The notes: generated by a model from the sequence alone, not told the origin. A stretch of 64,000 nucleotides of DNA from Nitzschia sp. DOCU1 (GCA_951394045.1 OX595991.1:868001-932000); one strand, 5' to 3'. Shown: positions 29,813 to 40,019, numbered from the stretch's first letter. Numbers and translations are program-made.

Positions 29813-31346
29813 TCACTGGGCTTCAAGATCTTCTGAGTCGTAAAGCTCAAACTGGATCCGCCGCTGGAGTTCCGGATGCGTCCAGTTGTAGGTGCGAAAG
29901 ATAGGCTTGCCATTATTTGAATACTTTTCTCGCGTCCACGTGCTGTTTACCGAATACAACCGAGCCACCCCCTGAGCGTTTCCCAGCAGAGCTGCCCACA
30001 CTACAAACGTTGATCGCACCGTTCCTACTAGTTCTTTCGTTCGACGCATGGCGCAAAAGTCGTGCATAGCGGCTGGAGGCGAAGAGTCGTCGTCTTTGAT
30101 CGTTAGCCACTGCGGTTGGAAGCCATGTTGGTTGAGTTTGTCATAGTATTCCTTCGAAGCCTTGCGCCCAGGAAATCGAGTAGCAATGGCGACTCCTTTG
30201 GCTGTGGAGTTCGCAAAGACTTCTGATGAAACCTTGTGCGCGCTCAATTCTTCCAGTCCAGTCTTTTTGCCTTTCCTCAGTTCGCCTAGAAAGTTTCGAA
30301 AGTGCTGTAGTAGGATGGTGACAAACTTGTTAGCAACAACCTACTACATGGCACCCGCCCACCAAACACCTATCAAAAATGACCTCCCTGTTACTTACAA
30401 AAACTGCCACTTCTGGATCCGGAAGGTCGGCCACGTTGCAGCATGCCTCCTCATCAAACTCGAAAAAGCCACGAAAGTCGTCATAGAACTTGTCCATCAT
30501 ATCTCGATTCACCATGGAGCCAGTGCGGACAAATGGGATTGAAAGCCCATGGACTTCTTGGGACAAGGAGAGGTCGGCTACATCATCTGTTGTTGTATTT
30601 CTTTCTGCGCGTCGTGTCTGCAGCAAATCCACCAACGCTTCCACAGACGCTTGCGTCGCAGTGAAGGTGCTACCGCCGTTCAAAATGAGTGCCTGCGCAC
30701 GTTGGTCGTCGCCCAGAATGGTACTTTGAATGCCTTCCAACACCTTTTGGGACGGAAGGGACGTAGTAGGTTGAGGACCATGAAAGTTCAGGGACCGTAG
30801 ATTCGGGAAACACTTCTTGAGCTGGCGTTGCGTCCGCAAATACTTCTCATCGTTCGATTCACGCCGCAGCACTAGGTGGGAGGCGATGCCATGATCTTGC
30901 CATAACAACGTTTGAAGGACCCTTCCGTGAGCAATATGGTGCAAATGATTGCCAAACTCTCCAGTCAAGTCCACCACTATGGAAATGCTCTGGTTGGAAG
31001 CCTTCATCTCGGATTCATCCCAAGCACCGTAATAGTGGTGTGGAACAGTAGTAGCCTCTTGTTGAAGCATGTTGCTAGTAGTACTCTTGGCTAAAACCCT
31101 CGAAGAAGAGTGCACGCCCTGCTGCTGCGGTCGCAAAGCATCATCGATCTGATTCGACTGAACTTCCTGTGCAGTGTTCTTACTCGGGTTATCGAATGGA
31201 TCAACTGTTGCGCCAAATGTTGTCTTGGACGAGAATTCAAAAAGAACCCTCCACGGAGGATTCACTGCGGAGCTCACAAATAGCAAGAGACCATGGAGCC
31301 CCAGGCCAAAGAATATACAAGCCTTGGCTATTTGAGGCAGCTTCAT
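29813..31346 (-). CDS. Type II membrane protein, fucosyltransferase-like
   Basis: Exon 1 is 31346-30399 and exon 2 is 30304-29813. The 94-bp phase-0 intron has donor GTAAGT and acceptor CTACAG, and the protein is 479 aa. A hydrophobic segment at residues ~8-27 near the N-terminus, followed by a Ser/Thr-rich stem, gives the topology of Golgi glycosyltransferases. VVDLTGEFGNHLHHIAHGRV recalls the donor-binding G-x-G-N motif of GDP-fucose-using enzymes, and a later RSTFVVWAALLGNAQGV resembles their conserved SxFxxWAA-type segment. The name is therefore a cautious motif-level guess. A diatom-specific membrane family of other function is equally possible. Start ATG 31346 is chosen because the upstream frame begins with TTG. 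Confidence 0.55.
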
Positions 31347-31451
31347 CGTCGTCTCCCGAATCAACTTTTGAAGTACCCAGATGGCTGAACGTTGATGAAG
31401 TATTTGACGGTACGCTCTGATGGAACTTTCGGCTGATGCTCTACTTTTCAG

Positions 31452-31897
31452 GATGAGGAAAGGTGTGCTTTGGTTTGCTAGCGTAGGAAGCAGAGAGGCT
31501 GCCTTCGTTTTTTATTTGCAAAGTTCGCGAAAGAGATACATCTACCAGTGGAAACGTCGCTTCGCTTCTCTTGTGATCTCGGTCCACTCGGGGACAACAA
31601 AATTGTTCTCAGATATTGGCATGGCACTATTGCCCGAATCCCCAGTATCTGACTTTATTAAGGGTTGCCAACAACACACAAATGTGCCCTAGGAGAATAT
31701 ATGCTGTGACATCTATCGTAATTCGTGACACACGGGATTGCTTATTGCCATCCACAAGACTACCGGCGGTATTACAATTATGCAAGGCGAAAAGGTGCGT
31801 ACAATGATGTGACCGATCTACCGGTATGGGAATTACCGGTAGTGTCACACGGGATTACTAATTATGCCATCACATCATGGCAGGGCGGAAAGGTGCT
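31452..31897. repeat. Intergenic duplicated block C (left copy)
   Basis: Diverged copy of 32769-33639. Shared words include GATGAGGAAAGGTG followed by CTTTGGTT, GGCTGCCTTC, GACAACAAAATTG versus GACAACGAAATTG, GGCATGGCACTATTG versus GCCATGGCACTATTG, and ACACGGGATTACTAATTATG. The last unit also occurs in decayed form at ~31728. TACCGGTA palindromes lie at 31819 and 31834. No coding content was seen. Confidence 0.7.
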
Positions 31898-31929
31898 GCG
31901 CTGACGAGACTACGGTATCTTCGCAAGTG

Positions 31930-32755
31930 GCTCCCGAGCATCTGACCACTTTTTACCAAACACTCTCCCAGTACAGTGATCCTACGATGCCTCAGGGGGG
32001 TAGAGAGTCTAACAAGGTAAAATCGGTAGCTGGTGGTGTAATAGTAGTTCATGCCTTGAAGGACTAAAGGTACTACGAGTTCGTAATAGCCGTTGTGATC
32101 CTCGTAGGAGGACGACAGATTGCTACCACAACTCGCAAGCCTTCCTCACAGTGCAATAGTACTATTGCAGTAAACGCAGCAAAGAGTGACAGTCTACTAA
32201 ATTACAAACTACCTCGACCTCCCAAAGTTGTGGTAGTAGCTGCTAGCTAGACTCAGGCTAAAACAATTTCCTCAACATTCCTTGCAATTAGTACCAACAG
32301 TTTTGCCTGCTGGGACGACTCCACCCCCAAATACAATACTCACACGTTACGAGTCTTTTCGATATTTCAAGAGATAGCACAAGAGAATCGACCCATCAGG
32401 ATGCTCTTGGGCAATGTGCATCCCCAGCAGATAGGCCAGGGCGGGAATATTCAAAGTGGTCTCGTCGTCATCAGTGGACATGTGTTCTCCTTGCAATTCT
32501 ACCAGATCCATGTGCATAAAGTATTCGTTGACATGGTATTGCCGCAACGAACGATTGAATCGCACCAATCCCTTCTTTTGAACTGGGTCCAGGATTCCAT
32601 CCCCTGAGAAAAACACTATCACATTCGGCGAAACATCTGAGCACCCCGCGGCCTTTAGCATCTCGACGGCCTTGGCAACGACTTCTTCCTTGGCTGTCCC
32701 TGCCTTGGCGGGGCGACTTTCTGAAAACCACACTTCATCAGATGTTTGTTTGGTG
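31930..32755 (-). repeat. Truncated duplicate of the 3' end of the 670-aa gene (left copy)
   Basis: This ~830-bp segment matches 35217-36108 in the same orientation: very closely over the coding part, and with indels in the flanking part. It covers the downstream region and the last ~128 codons of the 670-aa hypothetical gene. Homology stops near 32755, a few codons upstream of the VWFSESRPAKAG segment. Confidence 0.9.
32347..32736 (-). pseudogene. 3' fragment of the 670-aa hypothetical gene
   Basis: It encodes the C-terminal ~128 residues of the gene at 35696-37708 with few changes (for example Glu to Lys in GTAEEEVV, and Arg to Cys in ILLRYLLK), but has no start codon and no upstream exons. 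The frame is still open, so the duplication is recent or mildly constrained. It is probably not expressed as a functional protein. Confidence 0.88.
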
Positions 32756-32854
32756 TTAGTAGCGCATCGATGAGGAAAGGTGAGCTTTGGTTAGCTATGA
32801 AGCAGGCTGCCTTCATTTTATTTGCGTTTTATTTGCGAAGTTTGGGAAAGAGAG

Positions 32855-33465
32855 AGAGAGAGAGTGCACGCCTATTTTAGTACTATTTCAGCCACGCCAG
32901 TACCTCCAGGTTCTGTGTTCTTGTGTACTTTTGTGTTCTTCGGAGTTTTTGGTCCTTGTGTGGGGTTTCATTCATCGGAGTTTGTACCGTTTGTACGTGC
33001 CTTTCGCGAGGTCAAGCTAGTGTTCGACGCGTTGTGCCCAATTCTCGTGGTTTCGCGCCTCTGGTATCCATACTTTCAGCTGTGAGCTGATATTCAGTTC
33101 TTTTTCCAACATGCGTGCGTAGGCATGTTGGATTGTTTGTGCAGGTCTACCAGTGGGTCGGGGGTTGGGTGTCCACGCAACGAGTATTTTCCGGGGGTTC
33201 CGTGTTTCGGGCATGTTGGCAAGCTTTTCCAGGCACCTGGCTCTCCGCAGTTCCATCGATTGTGCTGTCAGGGTGTTGCATCCGAGTTCTTCCCTGATTT
33301 GAGCATTGCTGATGTGTAAATCTTTCACATCATAAATGCTCAGGTTCGGCATGGATGGCAGGAACCGGTGGTGGGTTGCTTCCAATTTCTTCCGGTCTTG
33401 GATTTTCAGGGCCCAGCTTTAGCATCCACAAAGAAGGATATTCAGCACCGTTGCTTCATAAGAGA
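32855..33465 (-). mobile_element. 5'-truncated LINE (non-LTR retrotransposon) remnant
   Basis: Minus-strand translation gives the C-terminal end of a LINE reverse transcriptase. VLNILLCGC, a stop, then SWALKIQDRKKLEATHHRF corresponds to the usual VL..LLYGSE.WAL....KRLE.FH.R segment. Farther on come IREELG, LANMPETRNPRKIL and RPTGRPAQTIQ (the GHV.RMP.....K.L / GRP....W region). The sequence ends at a (CT)n tract (GA run at 32849-32866 on the plus strand), a typical LINE tail. AAGAGA-type words on both sides may be the target duplication. The nonsense codon and 5' truncation mark it as dead. Confidence 0.75.
33017..33450 (-). pseudogene. LINE reverse-transcriptase C-terminal fragment
   Basis: The open part is about 122 codons, ending in WAQRVEH. 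The frame extends upstream through one in-frame stop to about 33450. See the enclosing mobile element; no RT catalytic core is left. Confidence 0.72.
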
Positions 33466-33725
33466 TTTAGAGTAAATGCTTGGCTTCGCTCTTGTTCCTT
33501 GTTGATCTTGGACAACGAAATTGCTCTCAATTGCCATGGCACTATTGACATTTATTGCTCTCTGGGAATAAATTATGTGAGGGATCTATGGTAATTGGTG
33601 ACACACGGGGTTACTAATTATGCCATGGGCGGAAAGGTTTCACCCCCCTGCCATAATTGTAAGTATGGTTTTGGGTCACCTGTCAGTCTCAGGTTCGAAT
33701 ATATAGGTTTTTGCATCATAAAACC

Positions 33726-35033
33726 ATGGCTTCCAGAAACCAAATTAAAACATTCAACATGGATTTCGGTAGCTCTCATCACTCCCGAGAAGGAAGCCGA
33801 AGTAGGAAACCAGGGCGACTTGCTCCTTCCCCACCGCGTCCCTTCTTGGCTTCTCCCGGTGCTGGTTCAGCACCACATCGTGGTTCCGACGACAACCTGG
33901 ACGTTCTTGCTCTAAGAGCCGGACATGTGGCCTGTGAACGGGGCATTGAGCTTCATAGGACGTCCAAGCTCTCTCAACAGGGTGATTTGGCGCAACTTAA
34001 CTGGGAAGATATTTCTCTTGAGGACATGCTTGGAGTTGGAGGTTTTGCCTCGGTTTGCCTGGTAACATGTCCAAAGCTTCGACCAAAGGGTGGACGATCA
34101 GGCAAAGGATTCAACGACGGAGCGACAAGCGTTATCTCTTTTGATCCCTCGTGGGGAAGTAGCTACATGTCGATGGACATGGATGAGCCCGAAGAGCTAC
34201 GCGATTGCTATGCGCTCAAGTGCCTGAGCAACAGAACCATGGCTAATCCCAGACAGTTTGTCACTGGAGCTGCCGATCTGGTCGGGGAAGCTTTCTTGTT
34301 GAGCCGCTTGAGCCACCCAAATATTATCCAACTCCATGCGGTTACTGCTGGAACCATTGCTGAAGCCTTTACAAAGAAAGGTGGCTATTTCTTGGTGCTT
34401 GAGGCTCTGGAGACTACATTGAGCAGCAAGCTGCAGAAATGGCGAAAAGATCCCCTTGCTTCCATGGACGACTTCCTTTCTCGATCGAGACATGGCTCTC
34501 GTCCTTCTGTCGAGGAAAGACTCAGTATCGCCATGAGTATCGCCAAGGGCATGGAGTACCTCCACTCGAAGAACGTGATCTTCCGAGACCTCAAGCCTGA
34601 TAACGTTGGCTTTGATGAAGATGGAATGGTAAAGCTCTTTGACTTTGGACTTGCAAGAGAAACCCCTCACGATCGTCTCCCAGGTATGGCTGGAAGTATG
34701 CTCTACCTATCACCTGAAACGATTCTCGAAAAGTTCAATTGCAAAGCGAGTGACGTCTACTCGTTTGGTATTTTGACGTGGGAGCTCGTTTCGTTGCTTA
34801 GACCCTACCCCGAATTCCACCAGCCAAATCAGCTACAAAAGGCTGTAGCGATTGATGGTCATCGACCAGACCCGAGGGTAGTCACTCATCCGATCAAGGA
34901 CTTGATTGAGAGCTGTTGGCAGATGAACTACGCCGCCAGGCCCACTTTCACTCAGGTCCTTCGGTGCTTGGAAGAGCTCCGAGACAATGGCAACAAGCCG
35001 AGAAGAACCAAATCTGCGCTAACAAGACATTAG
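33726..35033 (+). CDS. Protein kinase, Ser/Thr or TKL type
   Basis: 435 aa, intronless. The N-terminal ~85 residues are Ser/Pro/Arg-rich. The kinase domain starts at LEDMLGVGGFASVCLV (glycine loop). It has the VAIK-type lysine in CYALKCLSN after a ~55-residue insert, and a helix-C Glu in LVGEAFLLSRL. The catalytic loop is VIFRDLKPDNVGFD, so Phe replaces His of HRD while the catalytic Asp and Asn remain. DFGLA is intact and the APE region reads LYLSPETI. All phosphotransfer residues are present, so it should be active. FRD loops occur in many stramenopile kinases. The gene lies between two direct repeats derived from another gene, in a rearranged segment. Substrates are unknown. Confidence 0.88.
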   Translation: MASRNQIKTFNMDFGSSHHSREGSRSRKPGRLAPSPPRPFLASPGAGSAPHRGSDDNLDVLALRAGHVACERGIELHRTSKLSQQGDLAQLNWEDISLEDMLGVGGFASVCLVTCPKLRPKGGRSGKGFNDGATSVISFDPSWGSSYMSMDMDEPEELRDCYALKCLSNRTMANPRQFVTGAADLVGEAFLLSRLSHPNIIQLHAVTAGTIAEAFTKKGGYFLVLEALETTLSSKLQKWRKDPLASMDDFLSRSRHGSRPSVEERLSIAMSIAKGMEYLHSKNVIFRDLKPDNVGFDEDGMVKLFDFGLARETPHDRLPGMAGSMLYLSPETILEKFNCKASDVYSFGILTWELVSLLRPYPEFHQPNQLQKAVAIDGHRPDPRVVTHPIKDLIESCWQMNYAARPTFTQVLRCLEELRDNGNKPRRTKSALTRH

Positions 35034-35695
35034 AATGTATCATCACTTACGTAACAGTATAGATACCCATAGAACACACAGCGCCGTACTCCTCTTTCAG
35101 AAGAATTATCCCTCTCCTAGCTACCGGTATACCCAAAGCTAATGCTATACCGTAAGCACGCCCGTACCGCAGTCGGCGGCATTTTGGCCCCCGGTGAACA
35201 AGTCCCGTAGGACACACAAGTATCTGACCACTTGTAACTAGAAACACTCTCCACAGAGCATAGTATTACCAGGTACTAGTACAGTGATACTACGATAAAC
35301 AAATGCGATACCTCAGGCGGTAGAGAGTCTAAAATCGGTTGCTGGTGATGTTGTCATAGTATGATACTAGCTCATGCCTTGAAGGACTACAGGTACTACG
35401 AGTTCGTAATAGCCGTTGTGATCCTCGTAGGAGGAGGAGAGCTGCAGCAGCATTGTACCTGGTAAGACGACAGATTGCTACCACAACTCGCAAGCCTTCC
35501 TCCCAGTGCGATAGTACTATTGCAGTAAACGCAGCAAAGAGTGACAGTCTACTAAATTACAAACTACCTCGACCTCCCAAAGTTGTGGTAGTAGCTGCTA
35601 GCTAGACTCAGGCTAAAACAATTTCCTCAACATTCTTTGCAATTAGTACCAACAGTTTTGCCCGGGACTCCAGCCCCAAATACAATACTCACACG
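35034..35695. other. Intergenic region including the right copy of the duplication
   Basis: From about 35217 it duplicates 31930-32346. It contains TACCGGTA at 35124 and the spaced forms TACCAGGTA (35267) and TACCTGGTA (35456). Confidence 0.6.
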
Positions 35696-36108
35696 TTACG
35701 AGTCTTTTCGATATTTCAAGAGATAGCGCAAGAGAATCGACCCATCAGGATGCTCTTGGGCAATGTGCATCCCCAGCAGATAGGCCAGGGCGGGAATATT
35801 CAAAGTGGTCTCGTCGTCATCAGTGGACATGTGTTCTCCTTGCAATTCTACCAGATCCATGTGCATAAAGTATTCGTTGACATGGTATTGCCGCAACGAA
35901 CGATTGAATCGCACCAATCCCTTCTTTTGAACTGGGTCCAGGATTCCATCCCCTGAGAAAAACACTATCACATTCGGCGAAACATCTGAGCACCCCGCGG
36001 CCTTCAGCATCTCGACGGCCTTGGCAACGACTTCTTCCTCGGCTGTCCCTGCCTTGGCGGGGCGACTTTCTGAAAACCACACTTCGTCAGATGTTCGTTT
36101 CGTGTCAA
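35217..36108 (-). repeat. Right copy of the 3'-end duplication (within the intact gene)
   Basis: Same-orientation partner of 31930-32755. It carries two extra segments relative to the left copy (around 35250-35275 and 35435-35465), both containing TACC-N-GGTA words. Confidence 0.88.
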
Positions 36109-37708
36109 AGTAGCCTCCTCTTCGCAACACATTGATTACACGTTGCGGCACGGCCACCGGCACCCGACCCGGCAAGCGGTCCTTGACCCAGTCAATTTCG
36201 TGAGCGAGGCACGGAAATCCTGCGTCTGTGTACTCCATTTTAAATTTGGTGGCCAGGGCCTTGGCCGAAATGCCGACGGGGTCGAATTTAGTGGATTGCA
36301 TTACTTGCGATTCCAAGCAATCCAAATCTGTGTTGACGCGAGGCTTTTCATCGTCCTCATTGTCGTCGTCGTCATCGTCAAGATCCAAATCACTACCATC
36401 CCCGTCGTCGTCGTCATCATCATCATCTTCGTCCCTGATTGGATCTCGACCATTGATCAATCGACTCAATAGTCGACCACCAATATTCATTCCCATGAGT
36501 CGGGCATCAATCAACACTTCTTGCCACAATTGCGCGTAATTCCGTTTGAGCATGTCATAATCAAATATACGACCATGCCAGTACGGAATAGAATGCAAAT
36601 CCATCCCAAACAATGCCGGAACATGCGACCCAATACGCGGATCATGTCCCCACGTTGTCACGTATCGCCCATTAATGTACACTTTTCCAGCCTCATCGGG
36701 ATCTAACAAGAGTGTGTGACCCGACGGTATCGCCGTTGCCATGGCCGGTGGTGCATGATTCAAACTCAAAAAGGTTTCTTGAATCTTTTTGGCAATGTAA
36801 TGAGGTTCGGGTACTTCTTCTGGTTTGGTACGAAGATTACCTTCCATGGTCAAATGGATGCGTGTGACTGCATATTGCCGTTCTTCGGCTTGGACGGTAT
36901 CATGATCCGTGACAGTCACACAGAGCGACTTGACAAAAGGGTCGGTACTGTTGGGGTCATCGGATCCATTTCTCGACGGCAATCGCGGGACGGTTCCATC
37001 GCTCAAGGTACTATCCATCAAGTCAAATTTGTATTTCTTGCCGCGAACACTATAAATTTCCAATACATACTTGGCGTTTGGATCATATAAACTCGCCAAG
37101 GCTCCATACTTGACATCGTCGTCGACACTTCCTCCAAAACTCAGCATGGATAGTTCTTCCGCTTGCACTGCTACCTTTTTGCCCGTTGCCGGTAGGGACC
37201 GATATTCCACTAGCACTTTATAGAGTACACATTTGGGAGTATCCTCGTCCTTTTCAGTGCCATTCAATTCTTCCAGGGTCATTAACGCCGTAGTAGCATA
37301 CAAGAGACTGACGCGTCCCAAAATACTCTTTTGTTGTTGTGCCCAGTCTGCGACATAGCCAAGTTCTTCGTCTCGTGTCAAATCCGCTTTGAGTCCAGCT
37401 TTCAAATAAATCAAGGCCGTTCGATGATATTGATGTTTGAATCCAGCCTTGGTCAAACTCGGAGGCAAATGTTTGGGCCCTCCTCCCGCACCTTCATGAG
37501 GTTCCCAGGCGTAGGCGGAAGTTCCCAAATCTCGAAAACTCCAATGATGGGGAGCATGAATGGCGCGAGCATAATTGACACAACTTAGGAGAGTGTGTTG
37601 AAGGATTTGCTTGACGCCATCCAAGACTCCATCTTCCAAGGGCATGGTCATGTGGGCCATGCTGCTGAGCGAGAGAGGCACAGCCTCGGTAAATCCTCGA
37701 TTCGACAT
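35696..37708 (-). CDS. Hypothetical protein, 670 aa, with acidic tract
   Basis: This is a single long intronless frame starting at ATG 37708. I do not recognise a named domain. Visible features are a conserved-looking N-terminal half (YARAIHAPHHWSFRDLGTSA, GYVADWAQQQKSILGRVSLL), then a segment with DPDEAGKVYINGRYVTTWG and FDYDMLKRNYAQLWQEVL. An Asp-rich tract of ~40 residues follows near residues 420-460. The basic/hydrophobic C-terminal region is the part duplicated at 32347. Composition is that of a soluble folded protein with an acidic insert. No signal peptide or membrane segment is seen. It is probably a stramenopile-specific protein; function unknown. Confidence 0.8.
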   Translation of the reverse strand: MSNRGFTEAVPLSLSSMAHMTMPLEDGVLDGVKQILQHTLLSCVNYARAIHAPHHWSFRDLGTSAYAWEPHEGAGGGPKHLPPSLTKAGFKHQYHRTALIYLKAGLKADLTRDEELGYVADWAQQQKSILGRVSLLYATTALMTLEELNGTEKDEDTPKCVLYKVLVEYRSLPATGKKVAVQAEELSMLSFGGSVDDDVKYGALASLYDPNAKYVLEIYSVRGKKYKFDLMDSTLSDGTVPRLPSRNGSDDPNSTDPFVKSLCVTVTDHDTVQAEERQYAVTRIHLTMEGNLRTKPEEVPEPHYIAKKIQETFLSLNHAPPAMATAIPSGHTLLLDPDEAGKVYINGRYVTTWGHDPRIGSHVPALFGMDLHSIPYWHGRIFDYDMLKRNYAQLWQEVLIDARLMGMNIGGRLLSRLINGRDPIRDEDDDDDDDDGDGSDLDLDDDDDDNEDDEKPRVNTDLDCLESQVMQSTKFDPVGISAKALATKFKMEYTDAGFPCLAHEIDWVKDRLPGRVPVAVPQRVINVLRRGGYFDTKRTSDEVWFSESRPAKAGTAEEEVVAKAVEMLKAAGCSDVSPNVIVFFSGDGILDPVQKKGLVRFNRSLRQYHVNEYFMHMDLVELQGEHMSTDDDETTLNIPALAYLLGMHIAQEHPDGSILLRYLLKYRKDS

Positions 37709-38546
37709 TTTTGTGTCAGTAATAATCAGAATTGAAGAATGGTGATGTTGTTAATGGCGAATCGAGTTTAACCCCACGACACAGCAGAATAATGCGTCTA
37801 GAAGAAGAAGAAGAGAAAATACAAGGTCTCTGGCCTGCCGTTGGATTTGGTGGATGATATGTTCAGAGGATGCCGATCGATGACGCACTTGAGGAATGAA
37901 CTGATAGCCGAGCTTTTATCGCCTCTCTGCTTTCTTGCCTCCAACAAAATGGTCTTGAGATGGAAGAACACTGGATTTCTTGGATGAAAGATGAGGATGA
38001 GGATGCGGAACGTATGGCATCAAGGGTGGGTCTGATCGAAGTTGAGAGAGAGAGAGTTGAAAGTCTTTTGGGAAGGAGAACAACAATGGATACCAACCGT
38101 GGGAAGCCCGGCCCGGCCAACTGCGGGCGCAAAAGTCGAAAACCGACCAGAGGTATGGTGGTATGCCATTATTGTACCTAAACAAATACGTTGATCTACT
38201 GGACGGAAAGGTGCGCGTACAGCCGTAAAATTAGCCAATCAAATCGCGCCGTTGTTTCGCGGCATTGCTTTCGTTTCCCGCCATGTTCCTCGTCGCGGTT
38301 TTCTCAACGGGTCGCAAGATCTTGTTCTCTCGAGTCCCACCGTCGACCACTCTTTGCTGTTCCTATCGACAGTAGCAAGAGGAAAGACAGTTTTGACTCC
38401 CACCGACTCTTTTGCTCTCCTGGTTGCTCTATTGTGACCTTTCTCAAGTGACCCTTTCGTGTGCTTGATTCTTACCTTGGCATTTCCGCAGTTACGAAAT
38501 CTTCTTGTTGTTGTTATTGGATCCTGATCCTGTTCTCATTGTAACC
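37709..38546. other. Divergent promoter region
   Basis: This lies between the 670-aa gene and the sorting-receptor-like gene. Short frames at 37863-38185 on both strands lack recognisable content. A GAGAGA run lies near 38045. Confidence 0.4.
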
Positions 38547-40019
38547 ATGACGTTTCGTATCCCGTTCCTTGCCGCGCTATTGTTGTTGGCAACTCCAGCC
38601 AAGGCCGAATTCATGGCCAATATATCGAGTTACATTAACGTTCAAATCCCTGCCAATCTTCACGTTCATAATGTGAGTGGTGGTATGGAACACGTCCGAG
38701 CTCATTTTGGTGCTCACTGGGATTTGTGGCACCAAGACGGTCACATGGCGTTAGTGACTCGTGACGCCCAAGGGACCTTGTGTGACATGCCCAACGCCAA
38801 CATCACCAAGACCTTTGGAGAACCTCCCTTTTTTCTCATGGCGGAATTAGGAGGATGTACTCCCGTATCCAAAGCTCGTCGCGCCCAAGCGTTGGGGGCG
38901 GCCGGGTTGATTTTGGTGAACAGTCATTGTTTGTGCCATGAGAATTGTACCGATGAAAAGCACTGTGAAGAAAGCTTGCCGTATTTGTGGGATGATGGAT
39001 CCGGCTCTACCATTGGTATTCCGACCATGATGATTGGCAAAGGCCAGGGTCTACACATGCAAGCTGCTTTGCGCAAACAAGAAACGGTCCTGGTGGAAAT
39101 GGCCTGGCACATGCCCCAGATGGAACATAATGTTTCGATGGCTCTGTGGTACATGCCCACGCATGAACCTACCGAAGAGTTTTTGGCCAACTTTTCAAGT
39201 TTGGCTTTGGTACTCAAAGATCATTTGGAGTTTCATCCATTTCCCTACATCTTGGATGGTACCAAACTCCAATGTCATGATCATGCCGATCATCCTACCA
39301 GTGCTTGCTATGAGATGTGCACCAACAAGGGACGTTATTGTTCCGTGACTCATCGTGGCATTAAAGGCAAGGATGTTGTGGTGGAAAGTCTTCGTCGCAT
39401 GTGTGTGTGGAAACATCACTCGACGGGATTCTGGGAGTATATCAATCACTTTCAGAATCTTTGTCAATCGATGGATTACTTTTCGAACCCCAAGTGTATC
39501 AAGGATGTCTTTGAACACATTCCCAATATCAAAGAACATGATATTGAAGAATGCATGAAAGATTCGGGCGATGTCGAAGCGGATGATACCAACTCGTTGT
39601 TGGCAGAAGCGGCGGCGTATAGTTCGCATGTGGTGGAAACGCCCACCTTGTTAATCAACTGGTTGCCCATGAAGTGGCCTTTGCATACCAAATCGGTCTT
39701 TGAAAGCTTTTGCATGGGATTTGCGACTGGAAAAGCACCTCATGTGTGTTACAAGTGTGGCTCTTGTGGAGATCCTGTAGCCTGTGCATCGAGGTCTCCC
39801 ATGCACTGCAATCCAGAAGATGGACAAACCCCCGAACCTAGTAAAGGAAGTAGTGGAGGCGGCAAAAAGAAAAAGGGTGGCTTTTGGAAGTTCATGTTGG
39901 TGGTCTTTATTCTGACAGGTATCGGTGGATATGTCTATTACAAGAAATACATGGAAGATGGTGGACATGGATTGAGTGGATACTCGCTAGGAGAAGCTCT
40001 CATGTCGGATTCGGGCTAA
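38547..40019 (+). CDS. Vacuolar-sorting-receptor-like protein with PA domain
   Basis: 490 aa, single exon. The signal peptide is MTFRIPFLAALLLLATPAKA. A protease-associated (PA) domain lies at ~40-160 (VTRDAQGTLCDMPNANI, KARRAQALGAAGLILVNSH, IGIPTMMIGKGQG). A Cys-rich luminal region follows (CVWKHHSTGFWEYINHFQNLC, FCMGFATGKAPHVC), then a Ser/Gly/Lys linker. A single transmembrane helix (FWKFMLVVFILTGIGGYVYY) precedes a ~25-residue cytosolic tail. This is the layout of plant-type vacuolar sorting receptors (BP-80/VSR), which carry hydrolases from the Golgi to the vacuole. EGF repeats are not evident. Several N-glycosylation sites (NIS, NVS, NIT, NCT) fit luminal exposure. The start is the ATG giving the signal peptide. 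Confidence 0.82.
   Translation: MTFRIPFLAALLLLATPAKAEFMANISSYINVQIPANLHVHNVSGGMEHVRAHFGAHWDLWHQDGHMALVTRDAQGTLCDMPNANITKTFGEPPFFLMAELGGCTPVSKARRAQALGAAGLILVNSHCLCHENCTDEKHCEESLPYLWDDGSGSTIGIPTMMIGKGQGLHMQAALRKQETVLVEMAWHMPQMEHNVSMALWYMPTHEPTEEFLANFSSLALVLKDHLEFHPFPYILDGTKLQCHDHADHPTSACYEMCTNKGRYCSVTHRGIKGKDVVVESLRRMCVWKHHSTGFWEYINHFQNLCQSMDYFSNPKCIKDVFEHIPNIKEHDIEECMKDSGDVEADDTNSLLAEAAAYSSHVVETPTLLINWLPMKWPLHTKSVFESFCMGFATGKAPHVCYKCGSCGDPVACASRSPMHCNPEDGQTPEPSKGSSGGGKKKKGGFWKFMLVVFILTGIGGYVYYKKYMEDGGHGLSGYSLGEALMSDSG

Larger units (their letters stand above)
32769..33639. repeat. Intergenic duplicated block C' interrupted by a LINE fragment
   Basis: Right copy of block C. Its two parts (32769-32860 and ~33465-33639) are colinear with 31452-31897 but are split by a ~600-bp insertion carrying LINE coding sequence. 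Confidence 0.65.

Noticed and set aside
33600..33715. Possible tRNA, from a GGTTCGAAT box at ~33692
   Set aside because: No matching A box at the right distance and no cloverleaf or acceptor stem could be drawn.
36228..36539. Ser-rich plus-strand frames
   Set aside because: They are antisense reading of the Asp-rich tract of the 670-aa gene.
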